From the NCBI GenBank assembly GCA_030765065.1, contig CM060989.1, positions 58,108,001 to 58,172,000 of the forward strand: DNA of 64,000 nucleotides, read 5' to 3'. Below the pieces are notes generated by a model. The model ran no database searches, was not told the origin of the DNA, and was given only the letters and a program-made list of their open reading frames with translations. The stretch's first letter is position 1; every line of letters begins with the position of its first letter. This document shows positions 46,835 through 57,809 of the stretch, piece by piece. The stretch comes from Deroplatys truncata (taxonomy: Eukaryota; Arthropoda; Insecta; Mantodea; Mantidae). Made by a program: the position numbers and the translations under genes.

Positions 46835-47895
46835 AATTATTGAGTCCATTGTAACATTACATCACTTACTTGTTTTTATAACGAATATATGTTTCAGGGG
46901 CTAATTGATCCCATCCTCAGTTCCGTGTCGACTGCCTGCATCATTCAACTTAGTTGTTAGTTCGATCTCTGGTGGCAGTTGGAAGACTTCTTCAAATGTA
47001 AGTCTCCTGGCAGAATTTCAAAATTATAAATGTGGTTTCTGTTTTTCTAAATATAAATGTTTTCCCAAATTGTAAGTTCTGTTTTTTCTGAGATTTTTTT
47101 TTTACTACTTTTGGGTTTCTGTTTGTGGTGTGTTTGTACCTCCAAAAGTGCCAAGCTACTGCTGATTTATCTTCCTGTTTTTGCTTTATGTAACTGAAGT
47201 GTTCTTTTGCTTTTGTTTTTATATTTCTTTTGGTTTTCGCAATGTAGATTTTTTCGCAGTCGTTGCAGCTGATTTGGTATATTCCTGGTTTGTTCTCCTG
47301 TGGAATATCACCTTTTAATTTGGAGCTTAATAGGTTCTTGGTGGTGTAATTGTTTTTTGGGGCCAAAGAGATGTTGTGCCTTGAAGATTCTCTGGAATTT
47401 GTAAAAAGCTGTTGGGTGGTATGTAAATTATTTGAAGATCATCTTTTCTTTTCCAATAGAGGCGAGTGTGGTGACTTGTTTTATTCTCTTTTTGCTCACG
47501 GCTCTGTTTATTTTCTTATGTATTGTTTCTGGCATGAATTTGTTTTCTGTAGCTATGTTCAATATGCTCAAATGTAAATCCATAAATTTTACAATGTAAA
47601 AAGAACAGAATGGACAACTCCCTTTCCTTGCCTTAAATTTTTTTGGCCCCAAAAACCATTTATATTTGGAAAAACAGAAACTGCGTTTATAATTCTGAAA
47701 TTCCACCAGGAAACTTACTTTTGAAGAAGTTCTTTCAACCACCACTGGAGATCAAGCTAACATCCAAGACGAATGATGGAAGCAGGCGACAAGGAACCGA
47801 GGATGGAAGCAATTAGCCCCTGAAACATGTATTCATTATAAAACAAGTAAGTGATGTAGTGTTACAATCGACTCAATAATTACTAATTATGGACA
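46835..47895 (-). mobile_element. Penelope-like element remnant with GIY-YIG domain
   Basis: Minus-strand frames encode the end of a Penelope-like polyprotein. The linker (KFMPETIHKKINRAVSKKRI) is at about 47530-47470. After a frameshift comes a GIY-YIG endonuclease at 47285-47040: PGIYQISCNDCEKIYIAKTK (GIY and YIA in place of YIG), then RNIKTKAKEH and SAVAWHFW. The reverse transcriptase is missing. The outer 200-225 bp on both sides (46835-47060 and 47680-47895) are inverted copies of the 3' end, including the TTTCAGGGGCTAATTG boundary. Such inverted partial copies are known for Penelope-like elements. It sits in the RASGEF1 intron. Confidence 0.82.
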
Positions 47896-48047
47896 CATCA
47901 CTGTCACAAATACCAAAACAATTTTATTGTAATTTAAAAACAAGAAATTTATTTAAAAAAATAATCAATCAACTCCAATTTCCCTTTCTCCTCCCTTATG
48001 TATAAGTCCATCCTGTTTTATTTATTTCAATAATTTTCTACACTTAC
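47896..48047. other. Intronic spacer next to the RASGEF1 exon
   Basis: Contains the GTAAGTG donor (reading leftward from 48047) of the preceding exon. No other feature. Confidence 0.5.
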
Positions 48048-48120
48048 TTTAAAGCTTTGTAACGTTCCTTTTCATGGTTATTTTCTGGTGGTTCACACTC
48101 AAAGGACGCCAGAGCCAAAG
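48048..48120 (-). CDS. RASGEF1: Penultimate coding exon, RASGEF1-type RasGEF
   Basis: Bounded on the minus strand by acceptor CGTATTTTACAG and strong donor GTAAGTG. The first two bases complete an alanine codon with the G left by exon 54878. The frame then gives LALASFECEPPENNHEKERY and KAL, ending with two bases of a lysine codon. The ALxLASxExxxPENxxEKxRxKxL pattern matches the end of the RasGEF (CDC25-like) domain of RASGEF1 proteins, which catalyse nucleotide exchange on Rap/Ras-type GTPases. The 73-bp length fits the phase at both sides. Confidence 0.85.
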
Positions 48121-49009
48121 CTGTAAAATACGAAAAGAAACATGAGCTGGTTATGTATACCTCAAACATGCTTATATGAAGAATGTGTAACTATTATTAT
48201 TTACAATTTTTTTGTCAATCTGTAAAACTTATGAGCAGCAATTCTTTTTACAAAGTCTAGAGTATTCAATTATGTTTAAAAATGTACTGGGTGTTCATTT
48301 TAAATTGGCTCTGATGTAGTTCATTCTTGCTCTAAGTTATGTCACTATTTTGAAGCAAATTTTACCTCGTCAGAGATTACAAAAGTGGAGTAGGTTTGTG
48401 ACAAAGAAGTTGCCTATAGTGACTTCACTTTGGCCAGTCCAGTCAAGGTCACACATGGTAACCCTCTTTCTCGCTCTATATATCTGTCTCTTTCTACAGT
48501 TTCCTTTCCTTCCTCAAAGCTCGAAGCCAGAGTTACAACAAGACTCTACTGTCTTACCAATACTACTGTTACTGCAAAAGGGGAACTGAGTGGAGTGGGA
48601 AGACATTACCAAAGTGGGGAAAAACAGCCTTGAGTGGACTGGCGAAAATGGCATAGCAGTGTCCTATAGCAGAATTTACACTTATAGTGCTCTCTGTCAA
48701 TCAAACACCAGTTCAACCCCCATGGAGATTACCGATATTAATGTAAATGTTAGGGTGCTATTTATGTTTAAGCTGTCCATCTTGATTCCTATATCATAGC
48801 AAATTATTAGTCTGTTTATCAGCGCCAATCATTTGTTTAAACTTTTGTCATGTTAATTCTTGGAAAATGTTTCAGAATTTGAGAATATTTTTTGTTTCTT
48901 ACAAAAAAATTATTTAATATTCAAAACATGTAAAGATATTTTATTTTACTACCTTCTTTTCATGTCACTCTGCAATTAAAGAAATTAATGTTTCAAAAAG
49001 CCCCAAAAT
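48121..49009. other. Unassigned intronic sequence
   Basis: No repeat family recognised. Short open frames around 48350-48800 lack similarity or splice context. Confidence 0.5.
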
Positions 49010-49600
49010 ATTATGTATTGAGCCTCAAGTGAGTGTAGCATACATACCAAGGGGCATTCAATATGAGTCTTTTGGAACACCGATGAATCTTGGACACAAT
49101 AGCTGCACCCCAAATTGGACAGACATATAAGCAATGGACGAAGTAAAGACTTGCACAAAAGAGAACTAAACTGTACCCACAGGACGATTTATGGTTTACA
49201 ACAGGGTACAGTTTGGGTAATCTGGAGTAAGCCAAGTTTAGTTTGGAATTGATGTGAGAATGTCAGGACAAATGTGGATGCCTAGGTACTATTATCTGCA
49301 AGATTCCAGGGGATGGGAATGGATTGCAAAGTGATAGGAGGTGGAACAGCGGGACTATGTAAAGCGAAAATCACAGTTTCACATTTTTTGTGATTTAAAG
49401 AAATTCTCCAGAGACGTATGGAGATCCCGATCATTTTTCTTTAATGTAATTATGTTGAATATTGAGAAGAGATTCTGTTTGAACAGTTGCCCTTAGCAGG
49501 TGATTTTCTACTAATTGGATTATAGATTCTGAATATTACTAAGTCAATATTTGGACTCGGAGACAGATACTGTATACTGCAGTAATAATTTTAATGAATG
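49010..49600 (-). pseudogene. Jockey-type LINE reverse transcriptase remnant
   Basis: Minus-strand reading gives pieces in Jockey order: NLADNSTYLGIHICPDI-like sequence (about 49320-49270), then SRLPKLYPVVNHKS, VCPIWGAAIVSKIHR and CSKRLILNAPWYV (49240-49040). The LYP(L/V)(L/V)N, CP(V/I)WG and NAPW(F/Y)V motifs are diagnostic of the RT C-terminal part in this clade. Frameshifts and stops are present, and the endonuclease and RT core are not recognisable. It lies in the larger RASGEF1 intron. Confidence 0.8.
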
Positions 49601-51165
49601 TGAATTCATCTCTATACCAGAACAGTCTTATATGAATTGACAAAGACGAAGCGGTTTCTCTTGCACATATTGAATGCCATTTAAGCGGATAGTAAAGTTA
49701 AAACTAGGATACAGATATCATCAATGTACTGTATTTATAAATATTATAGGTTGTTTATTACTGCGTGCCTACCACAGGAAGAAAAACACACACTGATTCC
49801 CAAACTGACTGATGCGAGACCAAGACTGTGTATAGGATGTGATACTGTACACAGTATTTTGTATAAATGTGGAACATTTAGTTTCATGCCCTTACATTTG
49901 GATATGGTAGTGAAGCAACATACAGTACTAGCCACGGACAAACTAATACAATAACTAATTAATGTAATAAGATATCTAATTCACAGTTTCTTAGCATCAA
50001 CATATTAATAATTTCCTTCTTTAATATTTTTTGTTCTAAGTTTTACGTGTTATGTATTTTCTTTGTTAATAGTGTACATATAATAATTAATAGGATGTTA
50101 AAACACATATACTCATAATGTACACATGGTAGAGAACAAGTATGTAATGTTATAAAATATAATATGAGGGGGAAAGGCCGTTGTTAGCTATATAACCAGT
50201 AATATAAAATTACGAGAAATGCAATAGTATCTACGTAAGCATGTAACGAACTTTGGACTCAGAATTAAGACGATGGAAGTCTGTAAACATATATATGTAA
50301 CATAAACTGTTATTGGAAAATAGCACCAATCAGGTATACTGATACATGCCTATAATTCAAACACGTACGTTAAGAAGAACGGTTGGAAGGAACGCTAACA
50401 GAAGTTGTCAGTCTTCAAACAGGAAGGCCGTGTATAAACTCGTCTCTGAATAGACGCTAAAACTACGTATTTAAAGTCTACCAGTTATACATATTTTAAC
50501 ATGACAAAGGTAATAATGAATTGTGAATATTATATGTGGTTTATCTAAAATACAAGTGAAATAATTAACAGAATATGTGTGCAAAATATTTTAACCGTCT
50601 CTATACCCAATCCTGACAAGACACAAGTACTCTCCGTCACAAATACAGCTGCCGTGGCACAATTATAAAACAATAATTACAACATACTAACACACACAAG
50701 AATACAGATAGACGATCATCAGATTCCAGTCTACAAGAACCTCAAGATACATCACGAGAGTAGGAGCATCAAGACGACCTACAGGTACGCAACACAACAT
50801 CCATCATCATCAACGTAGTGGGGTCATACCAATGGAACCGCTACAGAGGCAATATTTACAAGTTATCTTGCTTCTTAATTTATCTGTCCATGTTTCAGTG
50901 TTTGCTTCTGATTCCTCCAGTAAAGCCTAACCTCTTCTCTTAAGAGCTAAGGTTCAAAGTCCATAATTCACCCCACCTACTACATTTGAAGAGATTCACA
51001 AGGTAAACCAATCAAGTTTCAGTCCTTGGTAACACGAGTGGAAAGGGAAACTCCCTTCATCCCCTCTCTCTGTAAGGTTGGGCATCACTGGATTCCTCTC
51101 TACCATTGTTCCACTGTCCGTCTTCTTAACCATATTTAGCCATACAATTTCTTTTACACTACCAC
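49601..51165. other. Unassigned intronic region
   Basis: AT-rich. Parts may be older LINE sequence belonging to the neighbouring remnants. No exon recognised. Confidence 0.4.
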
Positions 51166-51169
51166 ATCA

Positions 51170-51312
51170 ACTTAAATGAGTGCTTTCTCTTTTCTATCTT
51201 CCTGTGGGAGACCAAACAAATATCCGTCTGGGCCATCTCTCCTACTCCATTCTGTGTACATGTCCGTACCACTGCAATATCCGTTCTTCAATTCTACCGA
51301 GCGGTCGTTTTG
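51170..51312 (-). pseudogene. LINE C-terminal tail fragment
   Basis: The minus frame reads GRIEERILQWYGHVHRME, stop, ERWPRRIFVWSPTGR. The W.GHV.RM...R.P..I..W.P.GR pattern is the common C-terminal signature of several non-LTR polymerases. Two in-frame stops. Confidence 0.7.
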
Positions 51313-51349
51313 TGGTCTGGCCACGATCACGTGTGTGCGTGATTCGCTT

Positions 51350-52940
51350 GTACTGCAGTGACCTCGGTATGTTCCACTAGCCACTAACAGTGAATGACCC
51401 GCTCAAAGCAATGCATTGTCGGCTAATGAATGCCGACTGTCAGTTACCTATTGCCTTCTATTCGTGCTGTAAAAACTAGAGTTTGTTCATTGTGCATTTC
51501 AAAAGTAAATGCTTATTCAAACATCTGTGTCACGAGTGAATTACTTTACAGTGTTCTTATTATTATTATCATTGCTGTTCTTGCCTTGTTATTACTCCAC
51601 TGAAATGCCTACCGAAAAATTCACGCCTGAACAAAGAAGTGTTATGTGCGATACACATGTAAAAATTGAATCATGTAGACAGGTGTGTGGACAATTTCAG
51701 GGGAGATTTCCTGGTATTCCAGTTCCAAATAGAGGTACTGTTACATGTCAGGTTAATAAGTTTAGGACAAAGGGATCGCTAAACCTAAGAAGAAAATAAT
51801 ACATGTTCTAACGGAGGAAAAAATTGACGAAATTAGTGTATGCACAGCAACTGAACTGTGAATAGCAACACACACAATCACACTAAAGCATTCCACCACC
51901 ACAGCTGCCCTCAAGTCCTTGCGCTTACTGATAAGCCAAGGCGGATCCGGGGGACGAGGGCCCCCCCGCAAGGTGGCACTGGCTCGCAGCTGCATTTTCA
52001 GGTAGGCAGCCTGCCGGTTGCGCACCCTATGTGACCCAGCTTACCAAAAGGTTATGATTGATAAATGCATAATGACAACCCCAGCCTTGGGGAGAAACAC
52101 CAATTAATAACTTATAACACACTACAGGACGACGCCAAAATGGTGTAAAACAACTCAAACGACAATGCCCGTATTGGGCATTAAATAAATTGTACATACA
52201 CATATACTCCTCTGTATATAGCGCTACCTTGTAATACACTAACACAGAGTAATGTATATATATATTCCTCTACCAGTATGTTCTAGCTTAAGATGGAGAC
52301 GCAGCTACCGGCTCAGCCAACCACCGACTCGCATACAAGATCATCTTGTGATGTACGACTGGGACTAACCCAGAGGACGCAGCGCCACGGCGTGAATAAG
52401 GACATCCAAAACTTCATCAAGAACAATACCCCTGGAATATCCTTACACAACTCACACTACTCCAAACAATTCTCTCCTGGAATCCGCTAGGGGGCAGGCT
52501 GGGCTTCGGTCAAGCCTGTCTCCCAGCTCCCAATAACTAACTCCACTGGTTAACGCACTGCGAGCCAGTTTACATTTTTCTCCATGGACTGCGCGGGTGC
52601 TTCAGACGCCACCGCAGCAAACCTTTCTTTCCACTCCGGTGGAGGAGTTTTTAGTGGGTATGCCGACTATTGGTGAGTCCCACACTCTCAGTCCCGACTC
52701 CCATCGGGGCTGGGGTTAGTGATTAAATCATTTTCTCCTCCACTCGAAAAAAAAAAGCAGTGGGCGTTTCAAAAACCTCTGTTTATACAGCTGCTAAACT
52801 TTAAAAAATTGAAACCCTACTGTGACTATTGTTCATGTAATGCAACCTCCTAATGATGAGGAATGAAAGGAGTGTCATAACGTAGATGCACATTACTTTC
52901 AACACATTTATAACAAGGTTAGACTGGTAAATTTATAATC
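51350..52940 (+). mobile_element. DUF4817-type transposon relic 4, split by an insertion
   Basis: The left flank matches relic 2 (31.7 kb). An N-terminal frame at 51604-51796 reads MPTEKFTPEQRSVMCDTHVK and FQGRFPGIPVPNRGTV, the DUF4817 helix-turn-helix region. After a one-base shift it continues HVLTEEKIDEIS. The next expected segment (AVGVSKTSVYTAAKL) occurs only at 52758-52802, after an unrelated block of about 0.85 kb with a poly-A end. The remaining transposase is deleted, and the 3' end (ACTTTCAACACATTTATAAC) is at about 52890. Confidence 0.75.
51900..52757 (+). mobile_element. Poly-A-ended insertion inside relic 4
   Basis: GC-richer block (CGGATCCGGGGGACGAGGG, GCGCGGGTGCTTCAGACGCC) ending in an A run at 52748-52757, which suggests a retroposed sequence on the plus strand. 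No coding domain or B box was recognised. The left boundary is approximate. Confidence 0.45.
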
Positions 52941-53322
52941 GATATACATATATAATATGCTATTGTCTTCAAGAGGAAGAACAATTGGGAATGTTATAAT
53001 TGTAGAGCTTATAAATAATTAGCCATAAAATGCATTAAAATTATATATTTAGTTTCAGATCTAGTTAAGACCTAATACCAGTGATACCAAATCTTATCCA
53101 AACAGAGTTGGGCGGATTTACCCTCATGCATTGTTCGCAGAGCTATAATGTATTTATGTGATCATAGGTTTTCCAAACTTCAATGTTTGGTTACCTTGTA
53201 ATATATCATTGCGACCAGTCGTCAATGAGTGAAGGGGAAATGCGACAATGTGACGTCATTAGCTCATAAGAGAGAAGGTTGCATAATATGTTCAATGGAA
53301 AAAGCAACTTAAAATACATTAA
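52941..53322. other. Unassigned intronic sequence
   Basis: No feature recognised. Confidence 0.5.
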
Positions 53323-54605
53323 GCAGAAGTACCCGACCTGACGTATATGTAGCGGTTGTTGTTTCAAAAAAATGACTATGGTAGAAAGTACCACTCTTAT
53401 AAAGCTTAAGTTTGAAGTTTGACGATGGTACGTTGTTTAGTGATTGTTTGGCAGCCATTAATAGTGAACTCTCTCACCGAATTTGTAAACATGGATAAAA
53501 TTGGCCATCGTTATAGTGATACAATACTTTCATTTGAAAGGTCTTAGTCCCACTAATATTAAAGCTGGGCTAGATTCTAATCTGGGGGAGTCTGTTCCTT
53601 CGTTTACAACAGTAAAATATTGGGTGGCAGAGTTTAAGCGAGGTTGTACGAGCTGCTAAGACGAACATTGCAGTGGTCGACCAAATGAAGTGACACGTCA
53701 GAAATTGTGGAAAATCCACAAAATGGTATTGGATGACCCTCGACTTAAAGTGCACAAGCTAGCAGACAGCGTAGGCATTTCAAAGGGTGCTGTACATTGC
53801 ACACTATCTTAGAATTTAGACATGAGGAAGCTGTGCGCAAGATGGGTGCCGCGTTTACTCACAATGAAACAAAAGCAGCGTTGTGAGGATGATTCAGTGG
53901 AGTGTTTGGCGATGTTTCGCTGCAATAAAGCCGAGTTTTTGTGTCGATTCATAACCATGGATGAAACATGGGTCCATCACTTCACACCTGAGACGAAGCA
54001 ACAGTCAAAACAGTGGACTGAAAGGGGAGAAACGGCCCCAAAGAAGGCGAAGACAGTTCCATCTGCATGCAAGCTCATGCGTCAGTTTTTTTGGGATGCG
54101 CGTGGGATAATTTTCATTGATTATCTTCAAAAAGGAAAAACAATCAATGGCGAGTATTATGCAAGCTTATTGCAGCGTTTGAATGATGAAATCAAGCAAA
54201 AACGGCCGCATTTGGTGAAAAAGGAAGTTCCGTTTCATCAAGGCAATGCACCAGTTCACACATCCATTACCGCCATGGCCAAAATCAATGAGTTAAAGTT
54301 CTGATTGCTTCCTCATGCACCCTATTCGCCAGACTTAGCCCCCTCTGATTGTTTTCTGTTTCCAAAGTTGAAGAAATGGTTTGGTGGTAAAAGATTTGCC
54401 AACAATGAAGAGGTGGAGTTTGCAGTTGATGGCTATTTTGCAGAACTGGACGGTTCTCACTATAAACAGAGTATCGAAGCTATTGAACATCGCTGGGAAA
54501 AGTGTATCGAGCTGAAAGGAGACTATGTAGAGAAATAAAGATGCTTTATCCCAAAATTTTTGTATTTTCTTTGTTAGGTTGGGTACTTATGGGACAGCCC
54601 TCATA
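53323..54605 (+). mobile_element. Near full-length mariner, inactivated
   Basis: Left inverted repeat partly preserved (AGAAGTACCCGACCTGAC at 53324); right end GTTGGGTACTTATGGGACAG then CCCTCA. The N-terminal domain is recognisable but frameshifted (53491-53820; MDKIGHRYSDTILSFE at the start). From 53822 the frame is open: LCARWVPRLLT, D1 in ITMDETWVHHFTPETK (about 53960), D2 position mutated to glycine in HQGNAPVHTS, a TGA at 54302, then D3 in YSPDLAPSDCF, ending KCIELKGDYVEK at 54535. The lost second aspartate and the nonsense codon rule out activity. It is the same subfamily as 26.7-27.3 kb. Confidence 0.9.
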
Positions 54606-54877
54606 AGTAACACATAAAATGAAGAATTCAAAAAGTTACTGGAGTATGTTGTTGCAAAAGATTTGTTTAGTCTATAGGTTTATCAGTAAAAAAACAACTT
54701 ATACAAAAGCTTTTGGAAACTTCCCAGGTATATTACGTATTACAACCTTACAAGTATCCTCTGTAATCTTCAATTTTGTCACTGAGTGTTTTTGCTGCTC
54801 CCTGAATGATGTTCATCTAGTAGCAAGTACACAATAAGAAATATTTAATCATTATTTTATAGCCATACATAGCTTAC
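54606..54877. other. Intronic spacer
   Basis: It lies between the mariner and the RASGEF1 exon. It contains the donor GTAAGCT (leftward from 54877). Confidence 0.5.
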
Positions 54878-55029
54878 CGTTTTCTGTAAGGACAGGACTG
54901 GCTTGCAGGAATGCAATCAGTTTGGTGTTCTTCTCAAAAGGACACGTGACTTGCTTCCATGTAATGAACTCTGTCACCTGCTTAGCTAGCTGCCAGAACT
55001 TTTCAAAATTAATGTGTCCATTTGGCAAC
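54878..55029 (-). CDS. RASGEF1: RASGEF1-type RasGEF domain exon
   Basis: Minus-strand exon of 152 bp between acceptor TTTTGTTTTTTGTAG and donor GTAAGCT. After one base completing an upstream codon it encodes 50 residues, beginning LPNGHINFEKFWQLAKQVTE, continuing FITWKQVTCPFEKN and ending LIAFLQASPVLTEN plus G. This is the last third of the RasGEF (CDC25) catalytic domain. The LPNGHxNFEKFWxLAKQV and TWKQVxCPFE stretches are the RASGEF1 hallmark as I know it. The protein should act in the cytosol as an exchange factor for Ras/Rap-type GTPases. Upstream exons were not found before the window end. Confidence 0.92.
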
Positions 55030-55298
55030 CTACAAAAAACAAAAATATATTCAAATACATTGTTCACTTAGGTTATTTCCACAGCAAAAATTGAACATTA
55101 AAATTAGCTATTCAGGAATGGGTCTCCACAGTTTTTTAAAAGTAAAGAGAATTTTCGGGTATACTAGCAGAACCCGTAACATTGCTCGCGTTATGCTAAC
55201 TGCTTCTACTCTCTCTCAGACTCTATCTACCTCCTGTTTAATGTACTTGCCATGTGTTATTTTGAAGACCGACAATGGATTTTTTCCGATATATTAAT

Positions 55299-56225
55299 AA
55301 AAATCTGATGTGTTACACTCACATGACTTTCTCTACTCTTGTACAAACTATTTTTACAAACGCTTATTCTCCATCTACTTCATGTTAATCGAGATAAACA
55401 TATGCAAACTCTATCTTATTGCTAATTTTCTTGTAGATGTAAGGGGAATATATATTTACAAGGGCAATATAGAAAAACAGTAGCCTTTAAGCACATACAT
55501 ATCTCTTAATAGTTGGTTGCTAGGTGCAGCACCATTCCCTTTGCCACAGATTATAAATCTTTGCATATCCAAGACAAAAAAATGAATAACGAATTCCCAT
55601 TTTAGAAAATAAGTATTGAAAAATTTAAGGGAATAACAAGCAATATCTTGAAAATGGTTCACTCAACAACAAAAAATGTATATGTCATAAATTGTGTATT
55701 TTAACGCGATCTACATTTTTTGTGTAGTAAAATTTTGTCTATCTCTTATGGTTTACCAGTTATGCAAAAGTCGTTCACAATGAAGAATAATTTTGGAGAC
55801 ATTCCCAGGAAATTCAAGATATACGTTTTATTTGTCATGAAAATATCTTAAACATATGATATTTTAATCAAAATCGTTAGAGCCATTTTTGAAAAAATTA
55901 AAATTTTCGAAAAATCTTCCATGTAAAGGGTAATCTGGGGTGGGGGGATTTTCTTGAAAACCTTCGTGTCGCATCCCTGGAAGATACTGAACCTAAATAC
56001 CAAGTTTGGTGATTATCCGACTGTTCGTTTCTGAGTTATGCTGTTCACAGACACACACACACACACAGACAGACACACAGACACACAGGGACATGTTTCC
56101 AAAAATGCTTTTTTGGATTCAGGGGGTCTGAAAACATGTATTTTCGGTGAAATCTCGGTATCGAATTTTTGGGTGGAATACAATACTTCCCCTACTTACT
56201 ATACGTAGTAGAGAAAGTAAAAATT
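55299..56225 (+). mobile_element. Family R copy R14 (full length, reference)
   Basis: The clearest copy. Left hairpin ATGTG/CACAT with a 7-base loop (55308-55324); left subterminal repeat ACTTTCTCTACT at 55326-55337, exactly inverted at 56207-56218. (CA)n/CAGA tract at about 56049-56088. A second hairpin TACTA/TAGTA lies just before the right subterminal repeat. It sits upstream of the last recognised RASGEF1 exon, so it may be in another intron of that gene. Confidence 0.92.
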
Positions 56226-56289
56226 AAGGGAAACTGACAGATAGAAAATTCTCTGAGCTCCAGGTAACAAATTAAAAAAAATAATAAAA

Positions 56290-57150
56290 AAAAATCTGAT
56301 GTGTTACACTCACATGACTTTCTCTACTCTTGTACAAACTATTTTTACAAACGCTTATTCTCCATATGCTTCATGTTAATGGAGATATCGAGATGTCAAT
56401 CTTATTGATAATTTTCTTGTAGATGCAAGGGGAATATGGTAGGTTTTAAGCGATAGTCAAATATTTTAACGCTGGCTGCTATGTGGCGCATTCCATTCTC
56501 TTTGCATGTCCAGGACATAAAAAAAATGAATAACGAATTTGAGAAAAAGTATAAGTATTGGAAAATTTAAGGGAATAACAAGCAATATCTCGCAAACGGT
56601 TCACTCAACAAAAGAAATGTATATGACATAAATTGTGTATTTTAACCCGATCTACATTTTTCGTGTAGTAAAACTTTGTCTATCTCTTATGGTTTACCAG
56701 TTATGAAAAAGTCGTTCATAACGAAGAATACTTTTGGAGACATTCCCAGAAAATTCGAGATATACATTTTATTTGTCATGACAATATCTTAAACATATGA
56801 TATTTTAATCAAAATCGTTAGAGCCGTTTTTGAGAAAATTAAAATTTTCGAAAAATGTTCCATGTAAAGGGTAGTCTGGGGTGGGGGGATTTTCTTGAAA
56901 ACCTTCGTGTCGCATCTCTGAAAGATACTGAACCTAAATACCAAGTTTGGTGTTTATCCGACTCTTCGATTTTGAGTTATGCTGTTCATAGACACACAGA
57001 CAGACACACACACGGACATGTTTCCAAAAATGCTTTTTTTGGATTCAGGAGGTCTCAAAACATGTATTTCCGGTGAAATCTCGGTATCGAAATTTTGGGT
57101 GGAATACAATACTTCCCCTACTTACTATACGTAGTAGAGAAAGTAAAAAT
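56290..57150 (+). mobile_element. Family R copy R15 (first unit of a dimer)
   Basis: Full forward copy separated from R14 by about 65 bp. Its right terminus AGTAGAGAAAGTAAAAAT runs directly into a second unit starting at AAAAATGAATAACG. Confidence 0.9.
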
Positions 57151-57774
57151 GAATAACGAATTTGAGAAAAAGTATAAGTATTGGAAAATTTAAGTAAATA
57201 ACAAGCAATATCTCGAAAACGGTTCACTCAACAAAAAAAAAAATGTATATGATATAAGTTGTGTATTTTAACGCGATCAACATTTTTTGTGTAGTAAAAT
57301 TTTGTCTATCTCTTATGGTTTACCAGTTATGCAAAAGTCGTTCATAATGAAGAATACTTTTGGAGACATTCCCAGAAATTTCGAGATATACATTTCATTT
57401 CTCATGACATTATCTTAAACATATGATATTTTCATCAAAATCGTTAGAGCCATTTTTGAGAAAATTAAAATTTTCGAAAAATCTTCCATGTAAAGGGTAG
57501 TCTGGGGTGGGAGGATTTTCTTGAAAACCTTCGTGTCGCATCTCTGGAAGATACTGAACCAAAATACCAAGTTTGGTGCTTATCCGATTGTTCGTTTTTG
57601 AGTTATGCTGTTCACAGACACACACACAGACACACACACGGACATGTTTCCAAAAATGCTTTTTTTTTGGATTCAGGAGGTCTTCAAACGTGTATTTCCG
57701 GTGAAATCTCGGTATCGAATTTTTGGGTGGAATGCAATACTTCCCCTACTTACTATACGTAGTAGAGAAAGTAA
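57146..57774 (+). mobile_element. Family R partial copy R16 (second unit of the dimer)
   Basis: It starts internally at AAAAATGAATAACGAATTTG and continues to AGTAGAGAAAGTAA. It lacks the hairpin end and about 240 bp of the left part. The junction is the same as R2/R3. Confidence 0.9.
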
Positions 57775-57809
57775 TATTGAAACGACCTACAGTGTACAAT
57801 CATTTAGAA

